From assembly GCA_013376735.1 (NCBI GenBank), contig VINJ01000001.1:1054001-1118000 (forward strand): DNA of 64,000 nucleotides, in the 5' to 3' direction. This document shows, piece after piece, positions 35,996-45,996 of the stretch. Below the pieces are notes generated by a model. The model was not told the origin of the DNA. It saw only the letters and a list, made by a program, of their open reading frames with translations, and searched no databases. This DNA comes from a bacterium Scap17. Its GTDB lineage: Bacteria; Pseudomonadota; Gammaproteobacteria; Pseudomonadales; Halomonadaceae. Made by a program: the position numbers and the translations under genes. The stretch's first letter is position 1, and each line of letters begins with the position of its first letter.

Positions 35996-38260
35996 ATGGT
36001 CAAGGTGCGCGAAGATCAGCCGCTGACCGATAGCGGTGGTGTGGACATCCCGGTGTGGGTCGCGCGACTGCGCGAGGAAGTCCCGTCGGTGAATGCCGAG
36101 GTCATGGTGCAGGCCTGTGAAGTGGCGCTCAAGGTGGCACGCGAGGCGGACGCCCGCGGTGACAAGCCGTGGCGCGAGCCGCTGCGCAGTTTCCGTTTCA
36201 GTCTCGAGATGGCCGACATCCTGTCGGAACTCAAGCTTGACCAACCGGCACTGGTCGCGGCCGTGCTCTATCGCGCGGTACGTGAAGGGCATCTGGGGCT
36301 TGAGGCCATCGAGAAGCATTTCGGCAAGGAAGTGGCCCGCCTGATCGATGGCGTGCTCAACATGGCCGCCATCAGTCAGCTGCAGGCGCCGAGTCATGGC
36401 ATGGCGCAGCATGACCAGCAGGACAACCTGCGCAAGATGCTGGTGTCGATGATTGATGACGTGCGCATCGCGTTGATCAAGATCGCCGAACGTACCGTTG
36501 CCCTGCGTCACGTCAAGGATGCTCCGCGCGAGAAGCGCATGCGCGTGGCCAGAGAAGTCTTCGACATCTACGGGCCGCTGGCGCACCGCCTGGGCATCGG
36601 TCAGCTCAAGTGGGAGCTGGAGGATCTGTCCTTCCGCTACCGCGAGGAGGATGAATACAAGACCATCGCCAGGCAGCTGTCCGAGAAACGCCTGGAGCGT
36701 GAGCACTACATCGCCGATCTGCTGGTCGAGTTGCGCACTCTGATGAGCGAGCAGGGCATCAAGCACTTCGATGTCGCGGGCCGCGCCAAGCACATCTACT
36801 CCATCTGGCGGAAGATGAAGATCAAGCGCATCGCCTTCTCTCAGGTGTATGACGTGCGCGCGGTACGGATTCTGGTCGGCACAGTCAGCGATTGCTACAC
36901 GGCGCTGGGGATCGTCCACTCGCGTTGGCACCACGTGCCGCATGAGTTTGACGACTATATCGCCAACCCCAAGAAGAATGGCTACCAGTCGCTGCACACT
37001 GCGGTGGTGGGACCGAGCAACAAGGTCATCGAGATCCAGATCCGTACCTTCGACATGCACGAGGAGGCGGAGCTGGGCGTATGCGCCCACTGGCGTTACA
37101 AGGGCCACGATGTCGGTCACAAGAGTCGCAGTTACGAAGACAAGATCGCCTGGTTGCGTCAGGTGCTCGAATGGCAGGACGAAGTCGGCGAGAACGGCGG
37201 CCAGGAGGCGATCCGTCAGGGGCTGAGCTCCGACGTCGCGCCGGACCGCATCTACGTCTTCACACCGGAGGGGCATGTCATCGACCTGCCCAAGATCGCG
37301 ACGCCGATCGACTTCGCCTACCGCGTGCATACCGAGGTCGGCCATCGCTGCCGGGGGGCCAAGGTCGACGGTCGCATCGTGCCGCTGACCTACAAGCTCA
37401 AGACCGGCCAGCAGGTCGAGATCCTGACCGCCACCAAGGGGGGGCCGAGCCGCGACTGGCTCAACCCGAATCTGGGCTACGTGCGCACCTCGCGGGCCCG
37501 CGCCAAGATCCAGACCTGGTTCAAGCTGCAGGCACGCGACCAGAACGTCGATGAGGGCAAGGCGCTGCTCGAGAAGGAATTCTCGCGGCTGGCGCTGGAG
37601 AATCTCGACCGTGACAAGCTGGCCAACGCCGTCAATTACCCGACGCGTGATGACATGTATGCCGCCATCGGTGCAGGCGATCTGCGCGTCGGCCAGGTGC
37701 TGCATCAGGCCCAGCAGCTGTTCGGCGATACCGATGATCAGGAGCAGCTCGAGCGTCTGCTGCGCCAGCGCAAGCCGCAGGGCAAGGAAAAGCCTGACGC
37801 CGTCATGGTGCTGGGGGTCGGCAATCTGAAGACCACCATGGCCAACTGCTGTCACCCGGTACCGGGCGATCAGATCGCCGGTTTCATCACCCAGGGGCGC
37901 GGCGTGACCGTGCACCGTCAGGACTGCCCGAACCTGATCCAGTTGCGCTCGGACGAGCCGCGTCGCATCGTCGATGTCGACTGGGGCCAGCGTTCGCGCA
38001 ACCAGTATCCGGTGGATATTGAGATCCAGGCCTGGGACCGCTCCGGCCTGCTGCGTGATGTCACCAACGTGCTGAGCGGTGACAAGGTCAATGTGCTGTC
38101 GGTGAACACGCGCACTGATCAGCTCGACAACATCGCCACGCTCAAGATCACGCTGGAAGTCGAGAATCTCGATGTGCTGGGGCGCGTATTCGCCCGCATC
38201 CAGCAGCTGCCCAACATCATCGACGTCAAGCGGCTGCGGGTCGGGGGCGACAAGGCATGA
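35996..38260 (+). CDS. relA: GTP pyrophosphokinase RelA
   Basis: A 754-residue ribosome-associated (p)ppGpp synthetase. The N-terminal HD hydrolase domain lacks the HD residues (YRAVREG where SpoT has the HD pair), so it is RelA rather than SpoT. The synthetase domain (SIWRKMKIKRI, YDVRAVRILV, NPKKNGYQSLHTAV, EIQIRT), TGS domain (YVFTPEGHVIDLP), zinc-finger-like NCCHPVPGD and C-terminal ACT domain follow in order. ATG 35996 gives the family start. Its stop overlaps mazG by ATGA. Confidence 0.96.
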   Translation: MVKVREDQPLTDSGGVDIPVWVARLREEVPSVNAEVMVQACEVALKVAREADARGDKPWREPLRSFRFSLEMADILSELKLDQPALVAAVLYRAVREGHLGLEAIEKHFGKEVARLIDGVLNMAAISQLQAPSHGMAQHDQQDNLRKMLVSMIDDVRIALIKIAERTVALRHVKDAPREKRMRVAREVFDIYGPLAHRLGIGQLKWELEDLSFRYREEDEYKTIARQLSEKRLEREHYIADLLVELRTLMSEQGIKHFDVAGRAKHIYSIWRKMKIKRIAFSQVYDVRAVRILVGTVSDCYTALGIVHSRWHHVPHEFDDYIANPKKNGYQSLHTAVVGPSNKVIEIQIRTFDMHEEAELGVCAHWRYKGHDVGHKSRSYEDKIAWLRQVLEWQDEVGENGGQEAIRQGLSSDVAPDRIYVFTPEGHVIDLPKIATPIDFAYRVHTEVGHRCRGAKVDGRIVPLTYKLKTGQQVEILTATKGGPSRDWLNPNLGYVRTSRARAKIQTWFKLQARDQNVDEGKALLEKEFSRLALENLDRDKLANAVNYPTRDDMYAAIGAGDLRVGQVLHQAQQLFGDTDDQEQLERLLRQRKPQGKEKPDAVMVLGVGNLKTTMANCCHPVPGDQIAGFITQGRGVTVHRQDCPNLIQLRSDEPRRIVDVDWGQRSRNQYPVDIEIQAWDRSGLLRDVTNVLSGDKVNVLSVNTRTDQLDNIATLKITLEVENLDVLGRVFARIQQLPNIIDVKRLRVGGDKA

Positions 38261-39225
38261 GTCGCCGATTCGATGCCAGTGTCGATGTCGATGCAGGCAG
38301 GCAAGCCGATACGCGCTACACCCTCGATGACTTGCTGACCCTGATGGCCGTGCTGCGTGATCCGCAGTACGGCTGCCCCTGGGACAGCCGCCAGGATTAC
38401 GCGAGTCTGGTGCCGCACACCCTGGAGGAGGCCTATGAGGTCGCCGATGTTATCGAGCGTGCCGCGGCCGATGCCAGCGTGCTCGATGAGCTGCCGGCGG
38501 AACTGGGTGACCTGCTGTTTCAGGGCGTCTTCTACGCCCAGATCGCCAGTGAGCAGCAACACTTCGATTTCCACGACGTGATCCATGTGCTGACCGAGAA
38601 GATGCTGCACCGCCATCCGCATGTCTTCCCGGATGGCACCCTCGCGTCGCGCCGCGAGGGTATCGCCACTCATGAGGTCGATGAAGGCTCGCTCAATGCC
38701 CAGTGGGAGTCGCTCAAGCAGCAGGAGACCGCTGACGCGCCTGTCAGCCAGACTGCTGGCGACAGCGTGCTGGATGGCGTGCCACTTGGTCTGCCGGCGC
38801 TGACGCGGGCGGCCAAGCTCTCGAAGAAGGCCGCGAGTTCGGGCTTTGACTGGCCGGACACGAGTGGCGTGCTGGCCAAGATCCGTGAGGAGCTCGGCGA
38901 AGTCGAGGAAGCGCTGGCCGAGGGCGATACGGCCCATGCGCGTGAGGAGGTCGGGGATCTGCTGTTCGCGGTCGTCAATCTCGCGCGCACCCTCAAGGCG
39001 GACCCGGAGCAGATGCTGCGCGCTACCAATGCGCGCTTCGAATCACGCTTCCGCCATGTGGAAGCCGCGATCGCAGGGCAAGGGCGCACGCTTGATGAGG
39101 CGTCGCTTGCCGAGATGGATGCGCACTGGGATGAGGCCAAGCGCCAGGAGCGTGCGGCTGAGCAGGCGCGGCAGGGCGAGGGTGCGACGTCAGCCGCACG
39201 TCCGGTGACGCCGCTGGTTCGGTGA
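38257..39225 (+). CDS. mazG: Nucleoside triphosphate pyrophosphohydrolase MazG
   Basis: A 322-residue house-cleaning NTP hydrolase with two MazG domains: CPWDSRQDYASLVPHTLEEAYEVADVIE near the start and REELGEVEEAL..REEVGDLLFAVVNLAR near 205-245, each with the metal-binding EExxE/ExxD pattern. It is longer than E. coli MazG (263), with an inserted Ala/Ser segment around 165-180 and a charged C-terminal tail. It overlaps relA by ATGA; MazG can lower (p)ppGpp levels, which fits this pairing. Confidence 0.94.
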   Translation: MSRRFDASVDVDAGRQADTRYTLDDLLTLMAVLRDPQYGCPWDSRQDYASLVPHTLEEAYEVADVIERAAADASVLDELPAELGDLLFQGVFYAQIASEQQHFDFHDVIHVLTEKMLHRHPHVFPDGTLASRREGIATHEVDEGSLNAQWESLKQQETADAPVSQTAGDSVLDGVPLGLPALTRAAKLSKKAASSGFDWPDTSGVLAKIREELGEVEEALAEGDTAHAREEVGDLLFAVVNLARTLKADPEQMLRATNARFESRFRHVEAAIAGQGRTLDEASLAEMDAHWDEAKRQERAAEQARQGEGATSAARPVTPLVR

Positions 39226-39557
39226 TGGAGCGTCGTCGCAGCGTATTGGGAAAAGGGCATCTGGAAAAATGTAGTAAGTTTACGCGATAGTCGGATTGTG
39301 GAGCCGAGGCCCGCGGTCGTATGCTGAGGGGAAGCGATCAGGACGCGAGTCTTGTCCTGCTTTCCGGTCTGCTGCGCCGCGGGTCTTTCCGTTTCGCGCC
39401 AGTGTCTTCACCAGCGCCAGGCCGGTGTCTTCCCTCAGCCGGTTGTCATCAGGTGTCTTTGCGCAATGAGGGAATCTGTTGTCAGCTATCTGACTGTGTG
39501 CCCCTGGTGACAGGGGAAGATGACCGCGGCAGCACCGTCACTCCCAAGGAGGGTTTC
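39226..39557 (+). other. mazG-ppc intergenic region
   Basis: No gene is seen. A small hairpin with a GTGA tetraloop (39501-39506 with 39511-39516) lies 40 bases before ppc. No confident promoter was found. Confidence 0.4.
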
Positions 39558-42206
39558 ATGAGTCACGACTTGCATGAATCGTTGCGCGATAACGTGCGTA
39601 TTCTCGGTGACAACCTCGGCCAGACCATCGCGGCCGACCTCGGCGATGACTTCGTCGCACGCATCGAGCGCATCCGTGCCCTGGCCAAACAGGGCCAGCA
39701 GGGCGATCAGGCCGCCCGGCATGAGCTCATCGACTATCTGCGTGATCTGCCGGACGCCGATCTGCTGCCCGTCACCCGGGCGTTCAACCAGTTCCTGAAC
39801 CTTTCCAACATCGCCGAGCAGCACTACCGTGGCCGCTTCAAGCGCGTCGAGGATTATCGCCCCGGCAGCCAGCCGGACCTCGGCGAGCTGATCACGCGCA
39901 TTCGCGAGCGGGGCTTCAGCGCGCAGAAGATCGTCGAGGAGCTCTCGGCGATGCGTGTCGAGCTGGTGCTGACGGCGCATCCGACGGAAGTCATCCGTCG
40001 CACCCTGATCCAGAAATACGATGCCATCGAGGGCTGCCTGACCCAGATGGAAGGGGCCTGCGATCGTCCGGAACAGGCGACCCTCGCGCGTGCGCGCCTC
40101 ACCGAGCTGATCAGTCAGGCCTGGCATACCGACGAGATCCGTCACGAGCGTCCGACCCCGGTGGATGAAGCCAAGTGGGGCTTTGCCACCATCGAGAACT
40201 CGCTGTGGCAAGCGGTGCCGGACTTCCACCGTCAGCTTGACGAGATGACGCTGAACGCCGCCGGTGAGCGTCTGCCGCTGGACGCCGCACCGATCTGCTT
40301 CGCCTCCTGGATGGGGGGTGACCGCGACGGTAACCCCAATGTCACCGCCAGCGTGACGCGGACCGTGTTGCTGCTGGGTCGCTGGATGGCAGCGGATCTC
40401 TACCTTCGCGACCTCGAACAGCTCAAGTCGGAGCTGTCGATGTGGAAGTGCACGGCCGCCCTGCGTGCCGAGGCCGGCGATGTGGCCGAACCCTATCGCG
40501 AGATCCTGCGCCGCCTGATCCTGCGCATGGAAAGCACCCGCGACTGGGCCAAGGCGGGCCTGGACGGCAAGCGCCACGAAGGTGTCGACATCATCGAGAC
40601 CCGCGAGCAGCTGTATACGCCGCTGCTGGCCTGCTACCGCTCACTGTGCGACGTGGGGCTGGACACCATCGCCAATGGCGCTCTGCTCGACACCCTGCGT
40701 CGCGTGGCCTGTTTCGGTGTCACCCTGACCAAGCTCGATATCCGCCAGGAAAGCACGCGCCACGCGCAGGTCTTCGACGAACTGAGTCAGACGCTGGGGC
40801 TGGGCAGCTATTTCGAATGGGACGAGCAGCAGCGCTGTGACTTCCTGAGCAAGGAGTTGGCTAGCCGTCGCCCGCTGATCCCGCGCCATTGGGAATGCTC
40901 CACCGACACGCGCGAGGTGCTGGATACCTTCAAGGTCATCGCGCGCGAGCATCGCGAGGCGCTGGGCACCTACATCATCTCGATGGCCGGTCAGGCCTCC
41001 GATGTGCTGGCGGTGGCACTGTTGATGAAGGAGATCGGCGGTGATGTGCGTCTACCGATCGCGCCGTTGTTCGAGACGCTGGATGATCTGGACCGCTCAG
41101 GCCCCGTCATCGACACGCTGCTGAGCATGCCGATCTATCGCGAGCAGGCCGGTGACCGTCAGGAAGTGATGATCGGTTACTCCGACTCCGCCAAGGACGC
41201 CGGTCAGCTGGCGGCCGCCTGGGCACAGTACCGCGCCCAGGAAACGCTGGTGGAAGTCACCAAGCGTCACGGTGTCGAACTGACTCTGTTCCACGGCCGT
41301 GGTGGTACGGTCGGTCGTGGCGGCGGCCCGGCGCATGCGGCGATCCTGTCCCAGCCACCGGGCTCGGTGACCGGCTCGCTGCGTGTTACCGAGCAGGGCG
41401 AGATGATTCGTTTCAAGTTCGGTCTGCCGGACATCGCCAGTCGCTCGATGGAGATCTATGTCTGCGCGGTGCTGGAAGCCAGCATGCTGCCGCCGCCGGC
41501 GCCTAAGCCGCAATGGCGAGACGAGATGGATCGCCTGGCCGGTATCGCGCACAAGGCCTATGTGGGCGTGGTGCGTGAAGACCCGAACTTCGTGCCGTAC
41601 TTCCGCTCGGTAACGCCGGAAACCGCACTGGCACGCCTGCCGCTGGGTTCGCGCCCCGCCAAGCGTCGTCAGGATGGTGGCGTCGAGACGCTGCGTGCGA
41701 TCCCGTGGATCTTCGCCTGGACCCAGATTCGTCTGATGCTGCCCGCCTGGCTGGGCAGTGGCGAGGCCTTCGCCACGCGCATGCAGGAAGAGGGCGGCCT
41801 GGAAGTGCTGCGCGAGATGATGAACGACTGGCCGTTCTTCTCCACCTATGTCGACATGCTGGAGATGCTGCTCTCCAAGGCCGATCTCTCGACGGCGGCC
41901 TACTACGAGCAGCGTCTGGTCGATGAGCCGGCCCTGAAGACGCTGGGGCAATCGCTGCGTGATCGTCTCGAGCGCCTGGAGAAGGTGGTGCTGGAGATCC
42001 GCGATCAACAGGCACTGCTTGAGCATATGCCGTTGATTCGTCAGGCCATCGATGTGCGCAATCCTTACATCGACCCGCTGCATGGTCTGCAGGCCGAGCT
42101 GCTGCAGCGTAACCGCGACGCCGATGGCGCCATCTCCGCCGAGCTGTCACGCGCGCTGATGGTGACCATGGCCGGTATCTCGGCTGGTCTGCGCAACACC
42201 GGTTGA
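39558..42206 (+). CDS. ppc: Phosphoenolpyruvate carboxylase
   Basis: An 882-residue anaplerotic enzyme making oxaloacetate from PEP and bicarbonate. It has the catalytic His141 (VLTAHPTEVIRRT), the PEP-binding GRGGTVGRGGGP loop and the conserved C-terminus ISAGLRNTG. Length matches E. coli Ppc (883). The frame is open far upstream, but ATG 39558 has AAGGAGG 5 bases before it. It stands alone between mazG and a bidirectional terminator. Confidence 0.97.
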   Translation: MSHDLHESLRDNVRILGDNLGQTIAADLGDDFVARIERIRALAKQGQQGDQAARHELIDYLRDLPDADLLPVTRAFNQFLNLSNIAEQHYRGRFKRVEDYRPGSQPDLGELITRIRERGFSAQKIVEELSAMRVELVLTAHPTEVIRRTLIQKYDAIEGCLTQMEGACDRPEQATLARARLTELISQAWHTDEIRHERPTPVDEAKWGFATIENSLWQAVPDFHRQLDEMTLNAAGERLPLDAAPICFASWMGGDRDGNPNVTASVTRTVLLLGRWMAADLYLRDLEQLKSELSMWKCTAALRAEAGDVAEPYREILRRLILRMESTRDWAKAGLDGKRHEGVDIIETREQLYTPLLACYRSLCDVGLDTIANGALLDTLRRVACFGVTLTKLDIRQESTRHAQVFDELSQTLGLGSYFEWDEQQRCDFLSKELASRRPLIPRHWECSTDTREVLDTFKVIAREHREALGTYIISMAGQASDVLAVALLMKEIGGDVRLPIAPLFETLDDLDRSGPVIDTLLSMPIYREQAGDRQEVMIGYSDSAKDAGQLAAAWAQYRAQETLVEVTKRHGVELTLFHGRGGTVGRGGGPAHAAILSQPPGSVTGSLRVTEQGEMIRFKFGLPDIASRSMEIYVCAVLEASMLPPPAPKPQWRDEMDRLAGIAHKAYVGVVREDPNFVPYFRSVTPETALARLPLGSRPAKRRQDGGVETLRAIPWIFAWTQIRLMLPAWLGSGEAFATRMQEEGGLEVLREMMNDWPFFSTYVDMLEMLLSKADLSTAAYYEQRLVDEPALKTLGQSLRDRLERLEKVVLEIRDQQALLEHMPLIRQAIDVRNPYIDPLHGLQAELLQRNRDADGAISAELSRALMVTMAGISAGLRNTG

Positions 42207-42258
42207 GGAGCGATTGACGCCATCGCACGTTGGCGAGTCGCTAATCACCCGCACGAAA

Positions 42259-42292
42259 AAAAGCCCCGACAGGCTGGCCTGTCGGGGCTTTT
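42259..42292. terminator. Bidirectional terminator between ppc and asparaginase
   Basis: A 15-bp stem (42259-42273 with 42278-42292) with an A tract on the left and T's on the right lies between convergent genes. Confidence 0.92.
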
Positions 42293-42322
42293 CGTTGTCA
42301 TTAAGACAATGAGGTCATCTCG

Positions 42323-43369
42323 CTACAGCAGGCCGCTCGCACGCTCGCCGACCAGTGGCATCAGGAAGCGCTCGCGCTGCCAGCCTTCATTCTGATCGAG
42401 CGCCACCAGATGCAGCAGTTTGGTGAAGGCCGCCTCCAGCGTCATGTCATCGCCTGACAGCACGCCGACGGTGGCCAGACCTGCACCGGCCGCATAGTGA
42501 CCGATAGTGGCCGGCCCATGCGGACATTGACTGATACCGGCCAGCAACTTGCCTTCGCCGCGTGCATCGGCCAATACCTCCAACAGCTCGCTGTCCTCCG
42601 GCAGATTGCCGCTACCCCACAGCTCCAGCACGGCGCCCTTGACCTCCGGGCGCATCAACTGCACACGCACGCTCTCGGCGCTGATGCCGGGGTAGAGCGG
42701 CAGGCGAATGATGCTGTCCTTGCCGAGGCGGGCATAGTCGGGCAGCTCGAAGGCGGGGCCTTGGTCATCCATCAGGCGGCCGGGGTAGAGCACGACACGG
42801 TCATCGACCCATTCGCCCAGCAGTGGCGCATTGGGCGTGGTGAAGCCGCGGTGGTCCTGGGTGTACCACTTGCGGGTGCACACGCCACGCAGCAACTGTC
42901 CGCCAAAGGCGACCACGACTTCATTGAGGGTCGGCTGGGCGGCGGCGGTGAGTGCCAGCTCGACATTGCCCAAGGCGTCACTGTGCTCGGCTTCCAGCGG
43001 CAACTGTGCACCACTGATGATCACCGGACGCGCGGTGCCCTTGAGCTGGAATGCGAGGCTGGAGGCCGTCCAGGCCAGAGTATCGGTGCCCTGCAGCACG
43101 ACGAAGCCATCGAAGCTGTCGTAGGCATCCGCGATCTGGCTGGCGATGGTGTGCCAGTCCGCCGGTGTAGCGGAGGAGGAGTCGATCAGCTGCGGAAATT
43201 CGCGCAGGGTGAAGGCGGGCAGACGGCTACGACGGCTGGGAGGCAGCTGTTCCAGTGCTGCACGCAGACGTGCATCGAAGTCACCGGCAGGCACCAGTCC
43301 TTGCTCACTTTCCACCATGCCCAGCGTGCCGCCGGTATACAGCACCAGGATGTGCGTCTCGGGAGTCAT
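42323..43369 (-). CDS. ansA: L-asparaginase, type I-like (cytoplasmic)
   Basis: A 348-residue asparaginase/glutaminase with the two catalytic Thr motifs LYTGGTLGM and LQGTDTLAWTAS, no signal peptide, and the ISGAQLPLE region typical of type I enzymes. It hydrolyses asparagine to aspartate and ammonia. I use ATG 43369 (AGGTGG just upstream) rather than GTG 43378. It is separate from the pcp operon, 100 bases away on the same strand; read-through is possible. Confidence 0.92.
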   Translation of the reverse strand: MTPETHILVLYTGGTLGMVESEQGLVPAGDFDARLRAALEQLPPSRRSRLPAFTLREFPQLIDSSSATPADWHTIASQIADAYDSFDGFVVLQGTDTLAWTASSLAFQLKGTARPVIISGAQLPLEAEHSDALGNVELALTAAAQPTLNEVVVAFGGQLLRGVCTRKWYTQDHRGFTTPNAPLLGEWVDDRVVLYPGRLMDDQGPAFELPDYARLGKDSIIRLPLYPGISAESVRVQLMRPEVKGAVLELWGSGNLPEDSELLEVLADARGEGKLLAGISQCPHGPATIGHYAAGAGLATVGVLSGDDMTLEAAFTKLLHLVALDQNEGWQRERFLMPLVGERASGLL

Positions 43370-43471
43370 CGTGTCCACCTGCCAGAAATGGGAAAGCCGG
43401 CATTGTAACGCATGCCGGCTTGCAGGGGAGCTGTCGGAGTCGGGCGTTCAGCCGCGACGCACGGGAGGTGC

Positions 43472-44131
43472 TCAGCTGATATTGCCGCCGCCGATACGCG
43501 CATCCTCCTGATGGGACATGGCGCTGACGCACATCACCCGTACGCCTTCGAGCATGCTTTCAAGGCTCATGGTCGGCAGGCGGCCATCGATACTCTGCTC
43601 GGGCAGCGCCGGGATATGCACGAAGCCGGAGCGGATGGGGCTATCCGCCAGATGGCGCTGCACCCCATAGAACAGGTGGTTGCAGACGAAGGTGCCTGCC
43701 GTGTAGGAGACGCTGGCGGGAAGGCCCGCTGCCTGGAGGTCGTTGACCATCGCCTTGATCGGCAGGGTGGTGAAGCAGCCATCCGGGCCGCCAGCTTCGA
43801 TGGGCTCATCCACCGGCTGGTGGCCGCCGTTGTCCTTGATGCGATAGTCATCCAGGTTGATGGCGACCCGCTCCGGGGTGATGGCGCTGCGACCACTGGC
43901 CTGGCCGAGCATGATCACGGTGTCAGGGGCGTGCTGGCCGATGGCCTCGATGACGCTGTCAATCGCGGCGTAGCGTGTCACCGGCACCCGGCAGGTGATG
44001 ATCTCGAAGCGCTCATCGGGCTGGCCTTGCATGGCCAGTCTCTGGCCATCCAGTTGCTCGATGATCTTTAGGGCAGGATTGACGCTATCCGTGCCGAAGG
44101 GCTCGAAGCCGCAGAGTAGCAGACGACGCAT
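43472..44131 (-). CDS. pcp: Pyrrolidone-carboxylate peptidase (pyroglutamyl peptidase I)
   Basis: A 219-residue cysteine peptidase that removes N-terminal pyroglutamate. It has the family start LLLCGFEPFG, the catalytic Cys in SYTAGTFVCNHLFYG and the His in GFVHIPALPEQ; a conserved Glu lies in the GRSAITPERVA segment. Length is typical (about 215). ATG 44131 has AAGGAA upstream. It follows DUF979 and DUF969 membrane genes, a pairing seen in other bacteria, suggesting use of imported pyroglutamyl compounds. Confidence 0.94.
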   Translation of the reverse strand: MRRLLLCGFEPFGTDSVNPALKIIEQLDGQRLAMQGQPDERFEIITCRVPVTRYAAIDSVIEAIGQHAPDTVIMLGQASGRSAITPERVAINLDDYRIKDNGGHQPVDEPIEAGGPDGCFTTLPIKAMVNDLQAAGLPASVSYTAGTFVCNHLFYGVQRHLADSPIRSGFVHIPALPEQSIDGRLPTMSLESMLEGVRVMCVSAMSHQEDARIGGGNIS

Positions 44132-44207
44132 GATGAAATTCCTTGGCTGGCATCGATCACCGCGGGTCACTGCTGGCGGTGATCGATGCGCGGGTAAGAG
44201 TGGGAGA

Positions 44208-45119
44208 TCAGAAGGCCAGCAGCAGCATCAGGCTGATGTTGGCGGCCAGCATGACCAGCGCAGGCAGTATCTGTGCGCGAATGATGTGGTAGCGGTCATC
44301 CAGTTCCAGCAGGGCGGCCGGCACGATGTTGAAGTTGGCGGCCATGGGCGTCATCAGCGTGCCACAGTAGCCGGACAGCATGCCCAGCACGCCGACGATG
44401 GCCGGGTTGCCGCCATGCAGCGCGATGACCAGCGGATAGCCGATGCCGGAGGTGATGACCGCAAAGGCTGCGAAGCCGTTGCCCATCAGCATGGTGAACA
44501 CGGCCATGCCGACGCAGTAGGCAATCACACAGGCGATCAGGCTGGTATCCGGCACCACGCTCGAGACCAGCCCGGCGATGGTCTGGCCGACGCCGGCCTG
44601 ATCGAACAGCAGGCCAAGGGCGGCCAGGAATTGCGGCAGGATGGCGGCCCAGCCGATGGCATCGGCCAGGCGGCGACCTTCCTGCATGCCGGTCGCCGGG
44701 CTCTCGCGCAGTAGCAACAATGCCACGGCAAAGGCCAGTACCGTCGCGACGCCAAGGCCGACCAGCGCACTCTGGCCTGTCGTGAGGGTGTAAAGGAAGG
44801 TGCCGACCGGAATCACCAGTGCGGGGATGAACAGGCGCGACCCGAGACGCTTGCGGCGCGCCTGACGCGCCTCATCGCTCAACTGGCCGTAGTGGCCGAA
44901 CCCGAGCTGGCCGGTGGCGGCCAGCAGCGCCAGCGCCAGCATGGCAAGCCCGACCACGACATCGGGCAGCCACTGACCAAATGCCAGGCTGATGCCGAAG
45001 ATCAGCCAGAAGGCACTGGTGCCGAGTCGGCGCGGGTGATCACGATCGGTGAGCGTCAGGACGGCAAAGGCCATGATGGCGAAGCCGGTAATCAGGTAGA
45101 GAGCGTCGATACCGTTCAT
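44208..45119 (-). CDS. DUF979 family membrane protein
   Basis: A 303-residue inner-membrane protein with about eight to nine hydrophobic helices and the DUF979 C-terminal segment GGNPAIVGVLGMLSGYCGTL. Families DUF979 and DUF969 usually sit side by side and probably form one transporter. Its start overlaps the DUF969 stop (ATGA), and pcp follows 76 bases later, so the substrate may be pyroglutamate or pyroglutamyl peptides. That assignment is inference from context. Confidence 0.88.
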   Translation of the reverse strand: MNGIDALYLITGFAIMAFAVLTLTDRDHPRRLGTSAFWLIFGISLAFGQWLPDVVVGLAMLALALLAATGQLGFGHYGQLSDEARQARRKRLGSRLFIPALVIPVGTFLYTLTTGQSALVGLGVATVLAFAVALLLLRESPATGMQEGRRLADAIGWAAILPQFLAALGLLFDQAGVGQTIAGLVSSVVPDTSLIACVIAYCVGMAVFTMLMGNGFAAFAVITSGIGYPLVIALHGGNPAIVGVLGMLSGYCGTLMTPMAANFNIVPAALLELDDRYHIIRAQILPALVMLAANISLMLLLAF

Positions 45120-45889
45120 GAGTGGCTCTCCGTTGCAGAAGTGGTGAAGGTGTCCTTGCCCGGTGTCGCGTTGGCCTGGCCGAAGGGCTGGGGGTATTCC
45201 TCGTGCAGCAGCTGTTGTTCACGGCGAATGCGCGCGTCCAGCCGGCGGCAGAGCACGAAGACCACCACCAGTGACACCAGCGCGGTGGGAATGGCGTACA
45301 TTGCCATGTCGGCCAGGCTGACACTGGCGCCACTCTTGTCGAGCACGCTCTTGATCAGCAACAACCCGCCTGAAGCCACGAAGATCAGCTGACTGAAGAA
45401 GTTGCCGAAGTTCTCGCTGACGGCATTCAGAACGCGTATGCGCTGGCTCAGGGCCTTGAAGCGTGGCGAGCTCAGTGCCTCTTCGGGGAGATCACGTTCG
45501 GCGGCGCCGACTGACATCGGGGCGACCAGCGGCCGGATCATCGCCGGGTGGCCACCGAGCTGCAGGCCGAAGGCGTTGGTTGCCTTGCGCAGCACCAGGT
45601 AGCTGAAGGAGATGCGCCCGGCGCTGGCGGCCCGCAGTTTCTGGACCAGATGCTCGGCCTGATCGCGCAGGCCATTGCGCTCGAGCAGCCCGATCACCGG
45701 CAGGGTGATGATGAACAGCGAGACGGCGCGGTTGTCGGTAAAGGCCTGACCGAGCGCGGCAAGAATTTCAGTCGGTGACATGCCGGCCACCAGGCCGGAG
45801 GAGAAGCCTGCCACCAGCACCACCAGCAGCGCATTGAGGCGCAGTGCCAGGCCGATGACGATGATGGCAACGCCGATCAATGACAGCAT
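45116..45889 (-). CDS. DUF969 family membrane protein
   Basis: A 257-residue inner-membrane protein with several hydrophobic helices and the DUF969-like segments NAFGLQLGGHPAMIRPLVAPM and ENFGNFFSQLIFVASGG. ATG 45889 has GGGAG 7 bases upstream; the frame is open further upstream without a ribosome site. It is the first gene of a DUF969-DUF979-pcp operon, with ATGA coupling to DUF979. Probable transporter half, substrate unproven. Confidence 0.88.
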   Translation of the reverse strand: MLSLIGVAIIVIGLALRLNALLVVLVAGFSSGLVAGMSPTEILAALGQAFTDNRAVSLFIITLPVIGLLERNGLRDQAEHLVQKLRAASAGRISFSYLVLRKATNAFGLQLGGHPAMIRPLVAPMSVGAAERDLPEEALSSPRFKALSQRIRVLNAVSENFGNFFSQLIFVASGGLLLIKSVLDKSGASVSLADMAMYAIPTALVSLVVVFVLCRRLDARIRREQQLLHEEYPQPFGQANATPGKDTFTTSATESHS

Positions 45890-45996
45890 GAGGTGTCTCC
45901 CGAGCAGGGGGAGGACAATCGGATCCTTTCGAAGGACATGAGCCTGTGCCTCTGGGTGTGAGCTTGTTGTTATGCGGGGCTCGTTGCGAAGCGGGT

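Noticed and set aside
35963-37915. Minus-strand frame of 650 codons opposite relA
   Set aside because: Shadow of relA, whose synthetase, TGS and ACT motifs are unmistakable; the antisense product is low-complexity His/Leu/Gln-rich.
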